DNA of 64,000 bases from PHAA01 sp963665865 (GCA_963665865.2 CAXXWF010000001.1:1674001-1738000); one strand, 5' to 3'. Shown: positions 1-8,638, counted from the first letter of the stretch. The notes: generated from the letters alone by a model not told the origin. Numbers and translations: made by a program.

Positions 1-59
1 GATTAACTTTGAATAGAAATTCTTGCTAATCGTAATCTATTGGAAGGTAAGGACAGAAT

Positions 60-1712
60 ATGATTGATATAAGTATCTTTCACAAAGCTAATCCAGCTGG
101 TGATAATCTAACCAAACTCCTTCAAGAAAACTTTGATCTGGTTGATTATGAAGAAATCAATATTGAGGACAACGCCTTCATTAAGGTAAATATTAAAAAT
201 GAACAATCAAAATATGAAAGGGTAATAAACCCTCCTCAGTCTCAGCTAAATTGCATCGATAGAAATATTATGTTTCGGATTCTCGGACAGAATGGTATAT
301 CCTATCTAAGGACTTCCAAGAGATTTATTAGAAGGTATTATGAGGTTTTGGTATTTGATATATCCATAATCTCTATTAAACAAAGAATATTGGGCAGAGT
401 GAGAAACCCGATTCATTATATAAAACAAGTTCAATGCCTGGAGGCGGCCGAAATGAGTAAAAAGGCCGTTTATCATTTGGGGCTTAATTTTGCCATGGTC
501 AAAATCGCACTTACTGCCAACAAAGAATATAAAGTTGTTAATGTCGACACCTCACCCCCTGTTAGATCTAAGGATCTGGAAAAGGTTATTATTAAGTTAA
601 AAAGAATTTATCAAATTGAAGCAGTTTTAATGACTGAAAGGGAAGTGAAATTAGGGGCCGATCCAGAATTCATGTTATCCAAGAGCAGTAAAATGGTTGC
701 AGCGTCAAGATATTTTCCCCACCACGGGAGAGTAGGATGCGACAACATTAGAACCAGTAACAAGCAGCAGCGTCCTATTGCCGAGTTAAGACCTCAACCA
801 AGCATATCACCTCTTGAGCTAACCGAAAATGTAAAAACAGCGCTCTTTAGCGCTGCGAAAATGGCCCCTCATCGTAACATTAAATGGGTGGCAGGGAGTC
901 AGCCTTTCAACGGATATCCAATAGGAGGACACATTCACTTCAGCAATACTAAACTTAGTTTTGCGGTTCTCAGATCACTTGACAATTTTGTGGCGATTCC
1001 TCTATGCATGATAGAAAATAACCGTTCCGCGCGTCTGCGCAGACAACGATACGGAGCTCTAGCCGATTATCGCTTAAAGAAATATGGGGGATTCGAATAC
1101 CGAACTTTAGCTAGTTGGCTGGTTAGTCCAGAAATTACTAAAGCCGTATTATGCCTAGCCAAAATTGCCATAAGTTGTTACCTGGATTTAGATCAAAATT
1201 ACTTGGCTAGTGTGGAAGCTCAAAGAGCGTTTTATAAAGGTAATCGGGAATATTTCAAACCTATTTTTGATGATTTATGGTCGAGAATTTCCGAAACAGA
1301 TATGTATCCGCAATATGCCAATGAACTGCAAGTCTTGTGTGACATGATAAATGATGATTTGCATTGGAATGAGAAAGATGATATACGCAAGGCTTGGCAA
1401 ATGATCGGCATTTTGAAGAGAAAAAAGAGTATATTTAAAAAAAGAACCATTAAAATAAAGCGGACTCATATGTCAACCTCTAGAAATACCCGTAGGCGAA
1501 GCGTCCACTCGCGAAACGTCCGCTCAAGAAACGTTCAGTCGAGAAGTAGTGCTGTTGCTTCGCGACCATCGCATAATACAGTTGTTGCCCGGTTATCTGA
1601 ATATCGTAACAGCAGGAATAGAGCAGCAGTGAGTCCAGGGAACCAGATTGGTAATCGCCGGTTCAATTCTCAAAGAAACAGCTCAAGATCATCTTATACT
1701 ATGAATTTTTAA
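60..1712 (+). CDS. ATP-grasp-like / phage-type COOH-NH2 ligase (amidoligase) fusion with Arg/Ser repeat tail
   Basis: Predicted to join a carboxyl to an amine using ATP, on an unknown peptide or coat substrate. Residues about 60-175 resemble the second half of an ATP-grasp fold (EAAEMSKKAVYHLGLNF, then VVNVDTSPPV in place of the usual glutamate/asparagine metal ligands, so probably degenerate). Residues about 195-420 match the phiEco32-type amidoligase fold: GADPEF at 199-204, AELRPQ at 241-246, GGHIHF at 289-294 and YRTLASW near 347. The tail from about residue 435 is very basic and holds three five-residue repeats (RSVHS, RNVRS, RNVQS; residues 480-494). ATG 60 follows AAGGTAAGGA. Related fusions in spore formers are linked to spore coat, but no coat gene lies nearby. 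The domain call is good; the substrate is unknown. Confidence 0.75.
   Translation: MIDISIFHKANPAGDNLTKLLQENFDLVDYEEINIEDNAFIKVNIKNEQSKYERVINPPQSQLNCIDRNIMFRILGQNGISYLRTSKRFIRRYYEVLVFDISIISIKQRILGRVRNPIHYIKQVQCLEAAEMSKKAVYHLGLNFAMVKIALTANKEYKVVNVDTSPPVRSKDLEKVIIKLKRIYQIEAVLMTEREVKLGADPEFMLSKSSKMVAASRYFPHHGRVGCDNIRTSNKQQRPIAELRPQPSISPLELTENVKTALFSAAKMAPHRNIKWVAGSQPFNGYPIGGHIHFSNTKLSFAVLRSLDNFVAIPLCMIENNRSARLRRQRYGALADYRLKKYGGFEYRTLASWLVSPEITKAVLCLAKIAISCYLDLDQNYLASVEAQRAFYKGNREYFKPIFDDLWSRISETDMYPQYANELQVLCDMINDDLHWNEKDDIRKAWQMIGILKRKKSIFKKRTIKIKRTHMSTSRNTRRRSVHSRNVRSRNVQSRSSAVASRPSHNTVVARLSEYRNSRNRAAVSPGNQIGNRRFNSQRNSSRSSYTMNF
1497..1541 (+). repeat. Three 15-bp tandem repeats coding for R-N/S-V-x-S
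   Basis: Three in-frame 15-base units (CGAAGCGTCCACTCG, CGAAACGTCCGCTCA, AGAAACGTTCAGTCG) encode RSVHS, RNVRS and RNVQS in the basic tail of the amidoligase protein. Similar Arg/Ser or Lys/Ser repeats occur in spore coat proteins such as CotG. Copy number may vary between strains. Confidence 0.7.
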
Positions 1713-1838
1713 TAATAATAAGGGAACCGCGACAGTTAAAAATTAGGATATAATTATGGTAATCAATAATTGATAATCATTAAGAGCAATATCCAGTCAT
1801 AAAAGGGGGGGATTATCATAAGAATATCTGAAAATGTT

Positions 1839-2702
1839 ATGCAACTGGGAAACCGTCACTTCAACTATTTTATTGTAGGGCAGGAAGAAAGCGCTATCAT
1901 TGAATGTGGAGTGACCGGCGGCGTCATTAGTCTGAGCCGGCAGTTGGCGCAATTGCAAAAAAAAATCTTGGTTCGTTATCTAATCGCCTCCCATGCCCAT
2001 TTTGATCACGTTTGTGGTATTCCGGACCTGCGTGCCTTATACCCTGGAGCCAGTGTCTTGGCCAGTGCAGAAGCTCAAAAGGTGCTTGGTAAAACTAAAA
2101 TAGTCCAAAACTTCTTTGCGCAGGATGAAAAAATGTCTGCGGTCCTGGTGGCTGAAGGCATTCTTGAGGCAATCCCTATATCTGCTCAACCCGAGGCAAT
2201 TAAGATTGATCAGATTATCGGAGAAGGAGAGGATATTCATTTGCAGGGAGGGATAAAAATTCGGGTTATCGAGGCTCCTGGTCATAGTCCTTGTAGTTTG
2301 GCCTTCTATTTGCCGCAGGATAAGGTCATGTTTGTATCTGATGCAGGCGGGTTTCAAATATCCGACGACAGCCTTTTCCCGATATTTTTTCAGGGATATG
2401 AATTATATCTGGAAACCCTCAAAAGATTAAGGGGATTTCCTACCCGGGTATTAGCAATACCCCACGAAAGGATTTGGTTTCAGGGGGAAGTACAGGCCTT
2501 TTATGACCGGGCCATAAATACAGCCCAGGATGCTCACGCCAATATTGAGAAAATGTTGGACAAAGGAATGGCTGAAGAAGAAATTAAACGCAATTTATTT
2601 TTATATTACTATATAGGTAATTTAAGGATATATACACCGGAAAATATCACTACCTGCGTTGAACTGCTGCTCCGTCGGGTTAAAGAGGACCTGATTAGTT
2701 GA
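1839..2702 (+). CDS. Metallo-beta-lactamase fold hydrolase
   Basis: A stand-alone MBL-fold hydrolase of about 287 residues. The di-metal motif HAHFDH is at residues 52-57 from this ATG, a further metal His lies in EAPGHSP, and the bridging Asp is in FVSDAGG. The fold covers thiolesterases, lactonases and glyoxalase II-like enzymes, and the substrate cannot be told from sequence. This ATG has no Shine-Dalgarno at the right distance; AAAAGGGGGG at 1801-1810 lies 28 bases upstream. The reading frame stays open back to it, giving I-R-I-S-E-N-V before MQLG, so translation may start at a non-standard ATT, ATC or ATA codon (1812-1818). A perfect TATAAT sits at 1749-1754 without a clear -35. Confidence 0.85.
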   Translation: MQLGNRHFNYFIVGQEESAIIECGVTGGVISLSRQLAQLQKKILVRYLIASHAHFDHVCGIPDLRALYPGASVLASAEAQKVLGKTKIVQNFFAQDEKMSAVLVAEGILEAIPISAQPEAIKIDQIIGEGEDIHLQGGIKIRVIEAPGHSPCSLAFYLPQDKVMFVSDAGGFQISDDSLFPIFFQGYELYLETLKRLRGFPTRVLAIPHERIWFQGEVQAFYDRAINTAQDAHANIEKMLDKGMAEEEIKRNLFLYYYIGNLRIYTPENITTCVELLLRRVKEDLIS

Positions 2703-2895
2703 TGAACAGATCTCTTTTCACAAAACGAGACCGGGCCAACCGATATAACAGTTTTGATCGGTTAAGCCATACAATATGGGAACCGTTCTTTTTGTTTTTC
2801 AACATTTCGTCGACCAGAAAACGGGCAACTGTCTCAGGTTTATCACCTAATATATTAAATATCCTTTTAGTATTATTGGGAAGTCGGTCAAGCAA
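2695..2895 (-). CDS. Possible small hypothetical protein (weak)
   Basis: An open frame of 66 codons from a TTG, overlapping the end of the MBL gene by eight bases on the other strand. Its composition is protein-like (charged, with a plausible helix around PETVARFLVDEMLKNKK). There is no Shine-Dalgarno, and the frame stays open upstream of the TTG, so this may be the remnant of a longer gene. I do not recognise it. It is listed because the 270-base spacer holds nothing else convincing. Confidence 0.2.
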   Translation of the reverse strand: MLDRLPNNTKRIFNILGDKPETVARFLVDEMLKNKKNGSHIVWLNRSKLLYRLARSRFVKRDLFIN

Positions 2896-2973
2896 TAGTC
2901 TATTTCTGTGACGTAGAAGGATTATATAAAATAGTGTCGAAATTTTAAAATTAACATAAAATGAGCTTTCTCG

Positions 2974-4308
2974 ATGCTGGAGAGGACAAATATCTTGAAA
3001 CCTTTACATATGTTTAAATGTTGGAAAAATGTCGTACTACCTATAGCATTAATGCTGTTTTGGCTGGGAGGAATTAACCTAACGGCTTGCGCCGAAACAG
3101 CATTAATCAATTTTGATGTCATTAATGTTCGATCAGGACCAAGTAATTCATATGATATCATAGGCAGCTTAAATAATAATACGAGTGTTAATATTCTGGA
3201 GCGCAGCAACGGCTGGATAAAGATGTCCTCAGGGAGTTTGACCGGCTTTATACCTGAATCATTAACCAGGCATGGCCAGGCAGCACTTCAATTGCCGCCG
3301 ATAAAGGTATATATGAACGGCAATTTGATATCTTTTGACGTAATCCCCATCTCAGTAAATGGATGTTCCTTGGTGCCATTAAGAGCAATTCTTGAGAATA
3401 TCGGTGCCACCATAACTTGGGATGACAGCAGCCAAACAATAACCGTTCGCAAATCTGCTACAACCATAACTTTAACCATAGGATCGCTTACTCCTACCAT
3501 CAATGGTCAGATTACCAACATGGATGTTCCTGCTCAAATTGTGAACGGAAGAACTTTGGTCCCTTTACGCTTTATAGTAGATGCTTTGGGCTGTAAAACC
3601 ACTTGGGACGGAGAAAAACGTGTTATATATATCTTATGTAGTGTAGACCCTGTTGAAAAGATAACCGTCGTTACTATATCCGCTTCCGATGTGAATATAC
3701 GCAGCGGGCCTTCTATATCATCGGTTGTTGTCGGATTGGTACCTAACGGTACCATGTTAGCCTATGTAGGGGAAAAAGACGGCTGGTATCAGGTAATGTA
3801 TCATGGGCAGTCAGCATGGGTGGCGGGCTGGCTGGTTACCGGTCCTACTACGACTACGTCCTCTCTCAGCTTGGAAGAGGCTACGCTTCTTCCTGTACCA
3901 TCTACGCATCAAGACTTTGTCCTGCAGATGAAGCCCTATGCTGAAACGACCAGTAAAGAAACCGCCCTGCCGATAAATTTCCTGCTGGCGCAGTGGGCGG
4001 AAGAGTCGGGGTTTGGAACGTCAGCCTTAGCCCAATATTATAATAACTTTGCTGGACTTAAGGATTCTAATAGTGGAGGGTTTAAGAAATATGGATCACC
4101 CGAAGAATTTGCTCTAGATGTAAGCAATTTGTATACCCAACATTCTAATTATAACCAGCTTCTGGCTGATGCAAGGGCTGGCGCTCCTATCCAAACCCTT
4201 CTTAACGATCTAACGGCTTGTCATTATGCGAGTTCAGCCACTTACGGTGAAAAAATTAGAAAACTATATCTTCCAGAGATAGATTCAGCTCTAGCAAATA
4301 TAAAATAA
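2974..4308 (+). CDS. Secreted SH3b / copper-amine-oxidase-N-like / SH3b / glucosaminidase wall hydrolase
   Basis: A predicted exported N-acetylglucosaminidase acting on peptidoglycan. A signal peptide (WKNVVLPIALMLFWLGG, ending near TACA) is followed by an SH3b domain (INVRSGPSNSYDIIGSL) and a copper-amine-oxidase N-terminal-like domain with two PLR motifs (SLVPLRAIL, TLVPLRFIV). A second SH3b (VNIRSGPS) and a GH73-type glucosaminidase domain complete it, with the probable catalytic Glu in QWAEESGFGTSALA and the family YNNFAGLK motif. ATG 2974 has no ribosome site. TTG 2995 sits eight bases after GGAGAGGA and is the likelier start, giving MKPLHMFKCWKN. Both wall-binding modules probably anchor the enzyme. 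It stands alone, with no linked lysis or sporulation gene. Confidence 0.85.
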   Translation: MLERTNILKPLHMFKCWKNVVLPIALMLFWLGGINLTACAETALINFDVINVRSGPSNSYDIIGSLNNNTSVNILERSNGWIKMSSGSLTGFIPESLTRHGQAALQLPPIKVYMNGNLISFDVIPISVNGCSLVPLRAILENIGATITWDDSSQTITVRKSATTITLTIGSLTPTINGQITNMDVPAQIVNGRTLVPLRFIVDALGCKTTWDGEKRVIYILCSVDPVEKITVVTISASDVNIRSGPSISSVVVGLVPNGTMLAYVGEKDGWYQVMYHGQSAWVAGWLVTGPTTTTSSLSLEEATLLPVPSTHQDFVLQMKPYAETTSKETALPINFLLAQWAEESGFGTSALAQYYNNFAGLKDSNSGGFKKYGSPEEFALDVSNLYTQHSNYNQLLADARAGAPIQTLLNDLTACHYASSATYGEKIRKLYLPEIDSALANIK

Positions 4309-4609
4309 GCTGCAGCCTCTTTTGCCCTGGCCTAATGCTTCACTACTAATCCAGCACTTCCATAATTAATTAGCTCCATAACCTAAATGTATCCAAGAAA
4401 ATACTATCATAAATAAATAAAGAATTCACTAGATAACCCATTTGTACGCTTTGAAGTAATGGGTTCTATTCAAATGTTAATACCGTTTGTGTGGATTCGA
4501 GTTATTGTAATTAACCTCGACCATGTTCCATAATATAAATGAGCACATCTTTATACATATAGTAATGACATATTTGCTTGATATTGGCCTATGAAAGAAT
4601 GATGAATTA
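4309..4609. other. Intergenic region before the phosphate transporter
   Basis: About 300 AT-rich bases with no convincing gene. The one clear structure is an inverted repeat, AACCCATT at 4435-4442 and AATGGGTT at 4458-4465, with a 15-base loop. It lacks a following T-run, so it is a weak terminator candidate and could instead be a regulator site. I do not see a clear Pho-box repeat. Confidence 0.4.
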
Positions 4610-5656
4610 ATGACACCGACCAGCATAGCGATCTTATTAATATTGGCAATTATAACTGGGCTTGTTTTTGCCTTATCAAACGGTCTTCATGACGCAAGTT
4701 CGGTTGTAGCCACATTTATTGCCTGCGGAGCGGCAACCCCCCAGCAAGCAATTGTATTAGCGTCGTTTTTCGGGCTTCTGGGTGCAATTCTGGGCGGAAA
4801 TGCAGTGGCCGATACCATATCTAAAGTTATTGATTTACCTGTTCAAACCTCTCTCCTGGTCATACTATTGGCTGCGATACTTGGAGCTGTAGTATGGAAC
4901 TTGGTTACATGGAGACTTGGACTACCATCGAGTTCCACCCATGCCCTAATAGGCGGTATTATTGGATCTGTTTGGGTTTCAGCAGGATATGGTCATATCT
5001 TGTGGGGATGGAGTGAATTAGTTGGTAAAAACCACGAGATAATGGGGATTGTAAAGGTAGTAGCCGCATTAATATTTTCCCCATTGCTTGGCTTCTGTGC
5101 AGCATTTGTGCTTGGTAAAGTTACGAAACTTTCATTCAGAAATGCCCCTTACTCCTTAAATATATGGTTAAAAAGAGTGCAGTGGGTGCTGGCTTCATTA
5201 CTGGCATTCAGTCACGGGTCCAATGATACCCAGAAAATTATTGGGATTATAGCCTTAGCTTTAGCGGCTGGAGGCGGTGCCATCTTGGAAAACGCACCGC
5301 TTTGGGTGCGAGTTTGCGGCGGACTTGTAATGTTTATGGGAACAATGATTGGAGGCTGGACAATTATGAAAACCATTGGCCGGGGGATATTCACTTTACG
5401 ACCGATTCATAGTGCTAATTCTCAATTTGCCTCAGTAGTCGCCGTGTCGATCGCAACATTGGTGGGAGCACCTGTTTCTACAACCCATGTGGTTGTCGGC
5501 AGTGTCATGGGGGTTGGTGCAGCTGATGAATATAAGATGGTTAATTGGGGGATAGCCAGGGAAATAGTAATCGCCTGGTTCGTTACCATTCCGTTTTCGG
5601 CTTTGGTCTCTGCCATAATATATCTTTCGATAAACACGTTTTTTCGAACAGTTTGA
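4610..5656 (+). CDS. pit: PiT-family inorganic phosphate transporter
   Basis: A membrane protein of 348 residues that takes up inorganic phosphate, usually as a metal-phosphate complex driven by H+ or Na+. It shows the inverted-repeat PiT signatures: FALSNGLHDASSVVAT near the N-terminus and FSHGSNDTQKIIG in the middle, plus the paired motifs LPSSSTHALIGG and PVSTTHVVVGSVMG. About ten hydrophobic segments are present. The ribosome site is weak. The DUF47 gene follows after 11 bases, the usual PiT/PhoU-like operon. Confidence 0.93.
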   Translation: MTPTSIAILLILAIITGLVFALSNGLHDASSVVATFIACGAATPQQAIVLASFFGLLGAILGGNAVADTISKVIDLPVQTSLLVILLAAILGAVVWNLVTWRLGLPSSSTHALIGGIIGSVWVSAGYGHILWGWSELVGKNHEIMGIVKVVAALIFSPLLGFCAAFVLGKVTKLSFRNAPYSLNIWLKRVQWVLASLLAFSHGSNDTQKIIGIIALALAAGGGAILENAPLWVRVCGGLVMFMGTMIGGWTIMKTIGRGIFTLRPIHSANSQFASVVAVSIATLVGAPVSTTHVVVGSVMGVGAADEYKMVNWGIAREIVIAWFVTIPFSALVSAIIYLSINTFFRTV

Positions 5657-5667
5657 GGGAGGAAAGT

Positions 5668-6291
5668 ATGGGCAAAATGAAATTTATTGATAGAATGTTT
5701 CCAGTTAAATATGATTTCTATAAAATGCTGGATGAGCAAACGAAATTAAATGCCGCCGGTGTTAAGTCATTATTAATGTGGATGAACAGTGGGGCTGAGT
5801 CTGACAGCAAAGCCTTGATTGAACTAGCCAAACAGGCAGATGAAGTAAGAATGGATATGGAAAAGAAATTAGTCGAAGCTTTTACAACACCTTTTGATAG
5901 ACAAGATATTTATTCTATTTCTGTTGAGATGGATAGAATAATGGAATATGCAAAATCTACTCTGATTTCAATGCAGGCATTCGAAGTGGAGCCCAACGAT
6001 ACCATCCTTAGAATGGGCGAAAAATTAAAAGAGGGTACCGATATTCTCTCTGAATCTGTGTCAATCTTGCCAGAAGATCTACGCAAAGTTGAGCAGAATA
6101 TCGTTAAAATGCGAGGCATTTATCTTGCCATAGAAAAACTATATAGAGATGGAATGGCCGTTGTTTTTAAGAGCAGTGACCCCATCGATGCACTTAGGAA
6201 AAGGGAGATTTACCATCATATCAAAGATGCCTCGTCCAATTTAGACCATGCAGTTGATGTATTACATAGAATAGTCGTAAGGCTAACCTAA
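5668..6291 (+). CDS. DUF47 / PhoU-like phosphate transport accessory protein
   Basis: A helical protein of about 207 residues of the DUF47 family, distantly related to PhoU, thought to modulate the PiT transporter encoded just upstream. It starts MGKMKFIDRMFPVKYDFYKML at ATG 5668 behind GAGGGAGG; the frame is open upstream inside the transporter gene, but that extension lacks a ribosome site. Family features are the long amphipathic helices and the acidic ALIELAKQADEVRMDMEKKL stretch. Stop and start are 11 bases apart, so the two genes are surely co-transcribed. Confidence 0.9.
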   Translation: MGKMKFIDRMFPVKYDFYKMLDEQTKLNAAGVKSLLMWMNSGAESDSKALIELAKQADEVRMDMEKKLVEAFTTPFDRQDIYSISVEMDRIMEYAKSTLISMQAFEVEPNDTILRMGEKLKEGTDILSESVSILPEDLRKVEQNIVKMRGIYLAIEKLYRDGMAVVFKSSDPIDALRKREIYHHIKDASSNLDHAVDVLHRIVVRLT

Positions 6292-6318
6292 TGCACAGAT
6301 GTTACCATAATTGCCATC

Positions 6319-6720
6319 CTAGTCTTTTTGCAGTTTAAGGTAGTAAGACCGTTGGCGCGGTCCGTCAAATTCACAGAAATATATACCCTGCCAAGTCCCT
6401 AATAGCAGCTTGCCATCGGTTATAGGGATAAGTTGACTGCATCCAATAGTGCTGGCTTTTAAATGGGCCGCTGAATTTCCCTCACAATGTCTGTAATCCG
6501 AACAGGTTAGGGGATATACCTTATCCAGGGTTATTAATATGTCATGCACCACATCGGGGTCGGCATTTTCGTTAATGGTAACGCCTGCAGTTGTATGGGG
6601 ACAATAAACCAAAACCATTCCTTCCTCAACTTTATTTTGCGTGATAATCCGTTGAACTTGATCGGTGATATCAATCATCTGATCATGTTTGGTTGTGCGT
6701 AATTGAACTTTATGTATCAA
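6319..6720 (-). CDS. yjbQ: YjbQ / UPF0047 family protein
   Basis: A 133-residue protein of the YjbQ (UPF0047) family, a trimeric fold credited with weak thiamine-phosphate synthase activity; its true role is unsettled. Hallmarks seen are the PHTTAGVTINENADPDV motif (conserved His and Asp), the central HCEGNSAAHLKAS motif and the C-terminal LLGTWQGIYFCEFDGPR. The start is TTG 6720, preceded by AAGGGAG nine bases upstream. It converges with the DUF47 gene and is monocistronic. No thiamine gene is nearby. Confidence 0.9.
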   Translation of the reverse strand: MIHKVQLRTTKHDQMIDITDQVQRIITQNKVEEGMVLVYCPHTTAGVTINENADPDVVHDILITLDKVYPLTCSDYRHCEGNSAAHLKASTIGCSQLIPITDGKLLLGTWQGIYFCEFDGPRQRSYYLKLQKD

Positions 6721-6845
6721 AATTTTTTGCTCCCTTAAGCTTTCTACTTACACTCCAAGATTTTTCCTCACTTCCATCATAAAGCCAAGGTAGTTAATAA
6801 CGCAAATGGTCCTTGCTAAAAATTGCGCTATGGCCGACAGCACAG

Positions 6846-6917
6846 GCTAATGCATTATTTCGAAAGGAAAAGGGTATTACCCAAGAACAACTGGTTCAAT
6901 TATCGCCAGAAAAATAA
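6846..6917 (+). pseudogene. Relic of an XRE-type helix-turn-helix regulator
   Basis: One frame reads ANALFRKEKGITQEQLVQL, then SPEK and a stop. This matches the first helix and start of the recognition unit of Cro/CI-type regulators (typically LRKEKGITQEQLAELLGVS), cut off before the second helix. There is no start codon or upstream domain. It lies in the 234-base spacer upstream of the response regulator's end. Confidence 0.45.
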
Positions 6918-6954
6918 GCTAAAGTAAAGTAATCTAAAACGGCTTCTCATTTAA

Positions 6955-7572
6955 TCATCTGTATTTATAATAAAATATGGCCAGTTCCGTTCTACTCCGC
7001 AGTTTAAGTTTTTCCAAAATCACGCTGATACTATTGCGCACGGTTCCCTCGCTTAGGAACAAGCGACCGGCGATTTCTTTGTTGTTTAACCCGTCTGCAA
7101 TGAGGGTAATGATTTCCGATTCCTTCTCGGTAATTTCGTGTTTTACCATATTAGGTTTATTGCTCCTGATTAACGATGGAATTTTCGCAATGATATCCTC
7201 TCCGAACACACTCTGACCAGCATTGACAGCTTTCAGAGATGGAACGATGCTTTCATAATTCTGCTTTAAGAGGTAGCCTCGAGCACCAATTTTGAGGGCG
7301 GTGATGATGTATTCATCATCGGCAAAGGTGGTAAGGAAAAGAACCCGGGCATCTGGATATTGACCTAAGATGATTTCACCTGCCTCTAATCCGCTCATGA
7401 TGTCCATTCTGATATCCATCAGCAAAATATCAGGTTGTAAGTCTTTAAAAAGCGCAACCGCCTCATTACCGCTATGCCCCATACCCAGCACCTGCATATC
7501 TGGATCGGCTTCGATAATAGTTTTTAGTGAGGTACATACCAGTTTATCATCATCCACGATTACGATTTGCAT
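6955..7572 (-). CDS. NarL/LuxR-family response regulator
   Basis: A DNA-binding response regulator of 205 residues. The receiver domain (residues 1-120) has DDD at 7-9, the phospho-acceptor Asp53 in LLMDIRM, the LTTFADD motif and the conserved Lys in YLLKQ. The LuxR-type HTH (about 140-205) has ITEKESEIITLIADGLNNKEIA and LFLSEGTVRNSISVILEKL. ATG 7572 is chosen because GGAGGGTTCTT precedes it and the protein then opens with MQIVIVDDD. It overlaps the end of its kinase by 23 bases. The pair resembles LiaRS/DesKR-type systems and is divergent from an ABC exporter it probably controls. Confidence 0.93.
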   Translation of the reverse strand: MQIVIVDDDKLVCTSLKTIIEADPDMQVLGMGHSGNEAVALFKDLQPDILLMDIRMDIMSGLEAGEIILGQYPDARVLFLTTFADDEYIITALKIGARGYLLKQNYESIVPSLKAVNAGQSVFGEDIIAKIPSLIRSNKPNMVKHEITEKESEIITLIADGLNNKEIAGRLFLSEGTVRNSISVILEKLKLRSRTELAIFYYKYR

Positions 7573-8638
7573 AAGAACCCTCCTTGGGAACCGAAATAAA
7601 TACGACAAACCCGTTTTCGTTGCTGATATTAACATTGCCGCTAAGACTATTTACCCGGTCCATAATATTTTTGAGCCCGATTCCATTCTCTGGATTCAGG
7701 CCATTTTTTGTGCCGTTATCTTTCACGATCAGCTGGTATAGGGCAGGGTGTTCCCGCAAGGTGATGCGTACCTGGCTGGCATCAGAGTGCTTCATTATAT
7801 TTGATAAAGCTTCTTTGATAATTGCGATAAAAGCGTACTTAATCTTTTTATCCGTACCACCCTCAATATCATAGTCAAGTGAGATAGGGCAAAAACCAAA
7901 TTCATTTATAAGTGCATTGGTTTCGGTATATAAATCCAATGACTCATCATGCAAGTCATGGACGCTATCTCTAATATTGTTCATGCCCCCTGACAGTGTA
8001 CTCTTGAGTATGCTTAAACTCACTTTAAACGCTTCATCCTGACACCTAGCCATTAAAGCTCCGATTTGCAGAATAGAACTGGAAAGCAGATGCCCAACAC
8101 TGTCATGGATCTCCCGCGCAATTCGATTGCGTTCCTGCAGGGTAGCCAGATTTATCTCATAATCCTGTCTTTCCAGCAGCTCTTGGTTCTTGCCTTCCAG
8201 TTGCAGGGAGAATTCTTTCGCACTATCCCTGAGCTGAATATATTCAAGCTGAGTCTTTTCAGAGCTGGTCGTCCGATATTTCATTAACCCGGCCAATACA
8301 ATGAATAGAACGAGCAAAAATTGCGTGATGGAGGAAAACCTTGAAAAGTTGACGGCCAGTGGTATAGCTGCTAGGAACACCAGCCCCTGCCATTTTAGCA
8401 AAAGTATGTCATAGCAGATTAATGGCATAAAAAAGAGGAGATCAGGGAAATAAACACAAGCGACAATGTACATAACAAAGCTTATCAGTCTAAAATAATC
8501 ACTGTCGAAGAAGCTATTTACAGAGCTGCAAATTATAGCTGTTATCACCGCCACGATGACATAGACATCTGCCGTATTTTGAATGTAAAAGACAAGACAA
8601 AAAAGAAAGATTACCAGCTTGTCTATCAGTTTACTCAT
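7550..8638 (-). CDS. NarL-type sensor histidine kinase (HisKA_3)
   Basis: A membrane sensor kinase of about 362 residues. Five or six transmembrane segments fill residues 1-120 with almost no extracytoplasmic domain, as in kinases that sense membrane state or signal through their transporter. A coiled coil then leads to the HisKA_3 phospho-acceptor motif RNRIAREIHDSVGHLLSSS (His178) and an HATPase domain with the N-box KEALSNIMKHSDAS and the G-box NGIGLKNIMDRV. The start is uncertain: MSKLIDKL at 8638 fits the hydrophobic N-terminus, though AAAGGAG lies 16 bases upstream of it, and the frame stays open to 8734. Confidence 0.88.
   Translation of the reverse strand: MSKLIDKLVIFLFCLVFYIQNTADVYVIVAVITAIICSSVNSFFDSDYFRLISFVMYIVACVYFPDLLFFMPLICYDILLLKWQGLVFLAAIPLAVNFSRFSSITQFLLVLFIVLAGLMKYRTTSSEKTQLEYIQLRDSAKEFSLQLEGKNQELLERQDYEINLATLQERNRIAREIHDSVGHLLSSSILQIGALMARCQDEAFKVSLSILKSTLSGGMNNIRDSVHDLHDESLDLYTETNALINEFGFCPISLDYDIEGGTDKKIKYAFIAIIKEALSNIMKHSDASQVRITLREHPALYQLIVKDNGTKNGLNPENGIGLKNIMDRVNSLSGNVNISNENGFVVFISVPKEGSYANRNRG

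Noticed and set aside
1497..1541. CRISPR-like repeat
   Set aside because: The units are directly adjacent 15-base coding repeats without spacers.
60..1712. Prophage origin of the phage-type amidoligase
   Set aside because: The name comes from phage phiEco32, but no phage structural, integrase or lysis gene is adjacent and the next genes are ordinary chromosomal ones.
1954..1968. A-run in the MBL gene as a frameshift hot spot
   Set aside because: The nine A are in frame (Lys-Lys), the downstream protein is intact, and A-runs of this length are common in AT-rich genomes.
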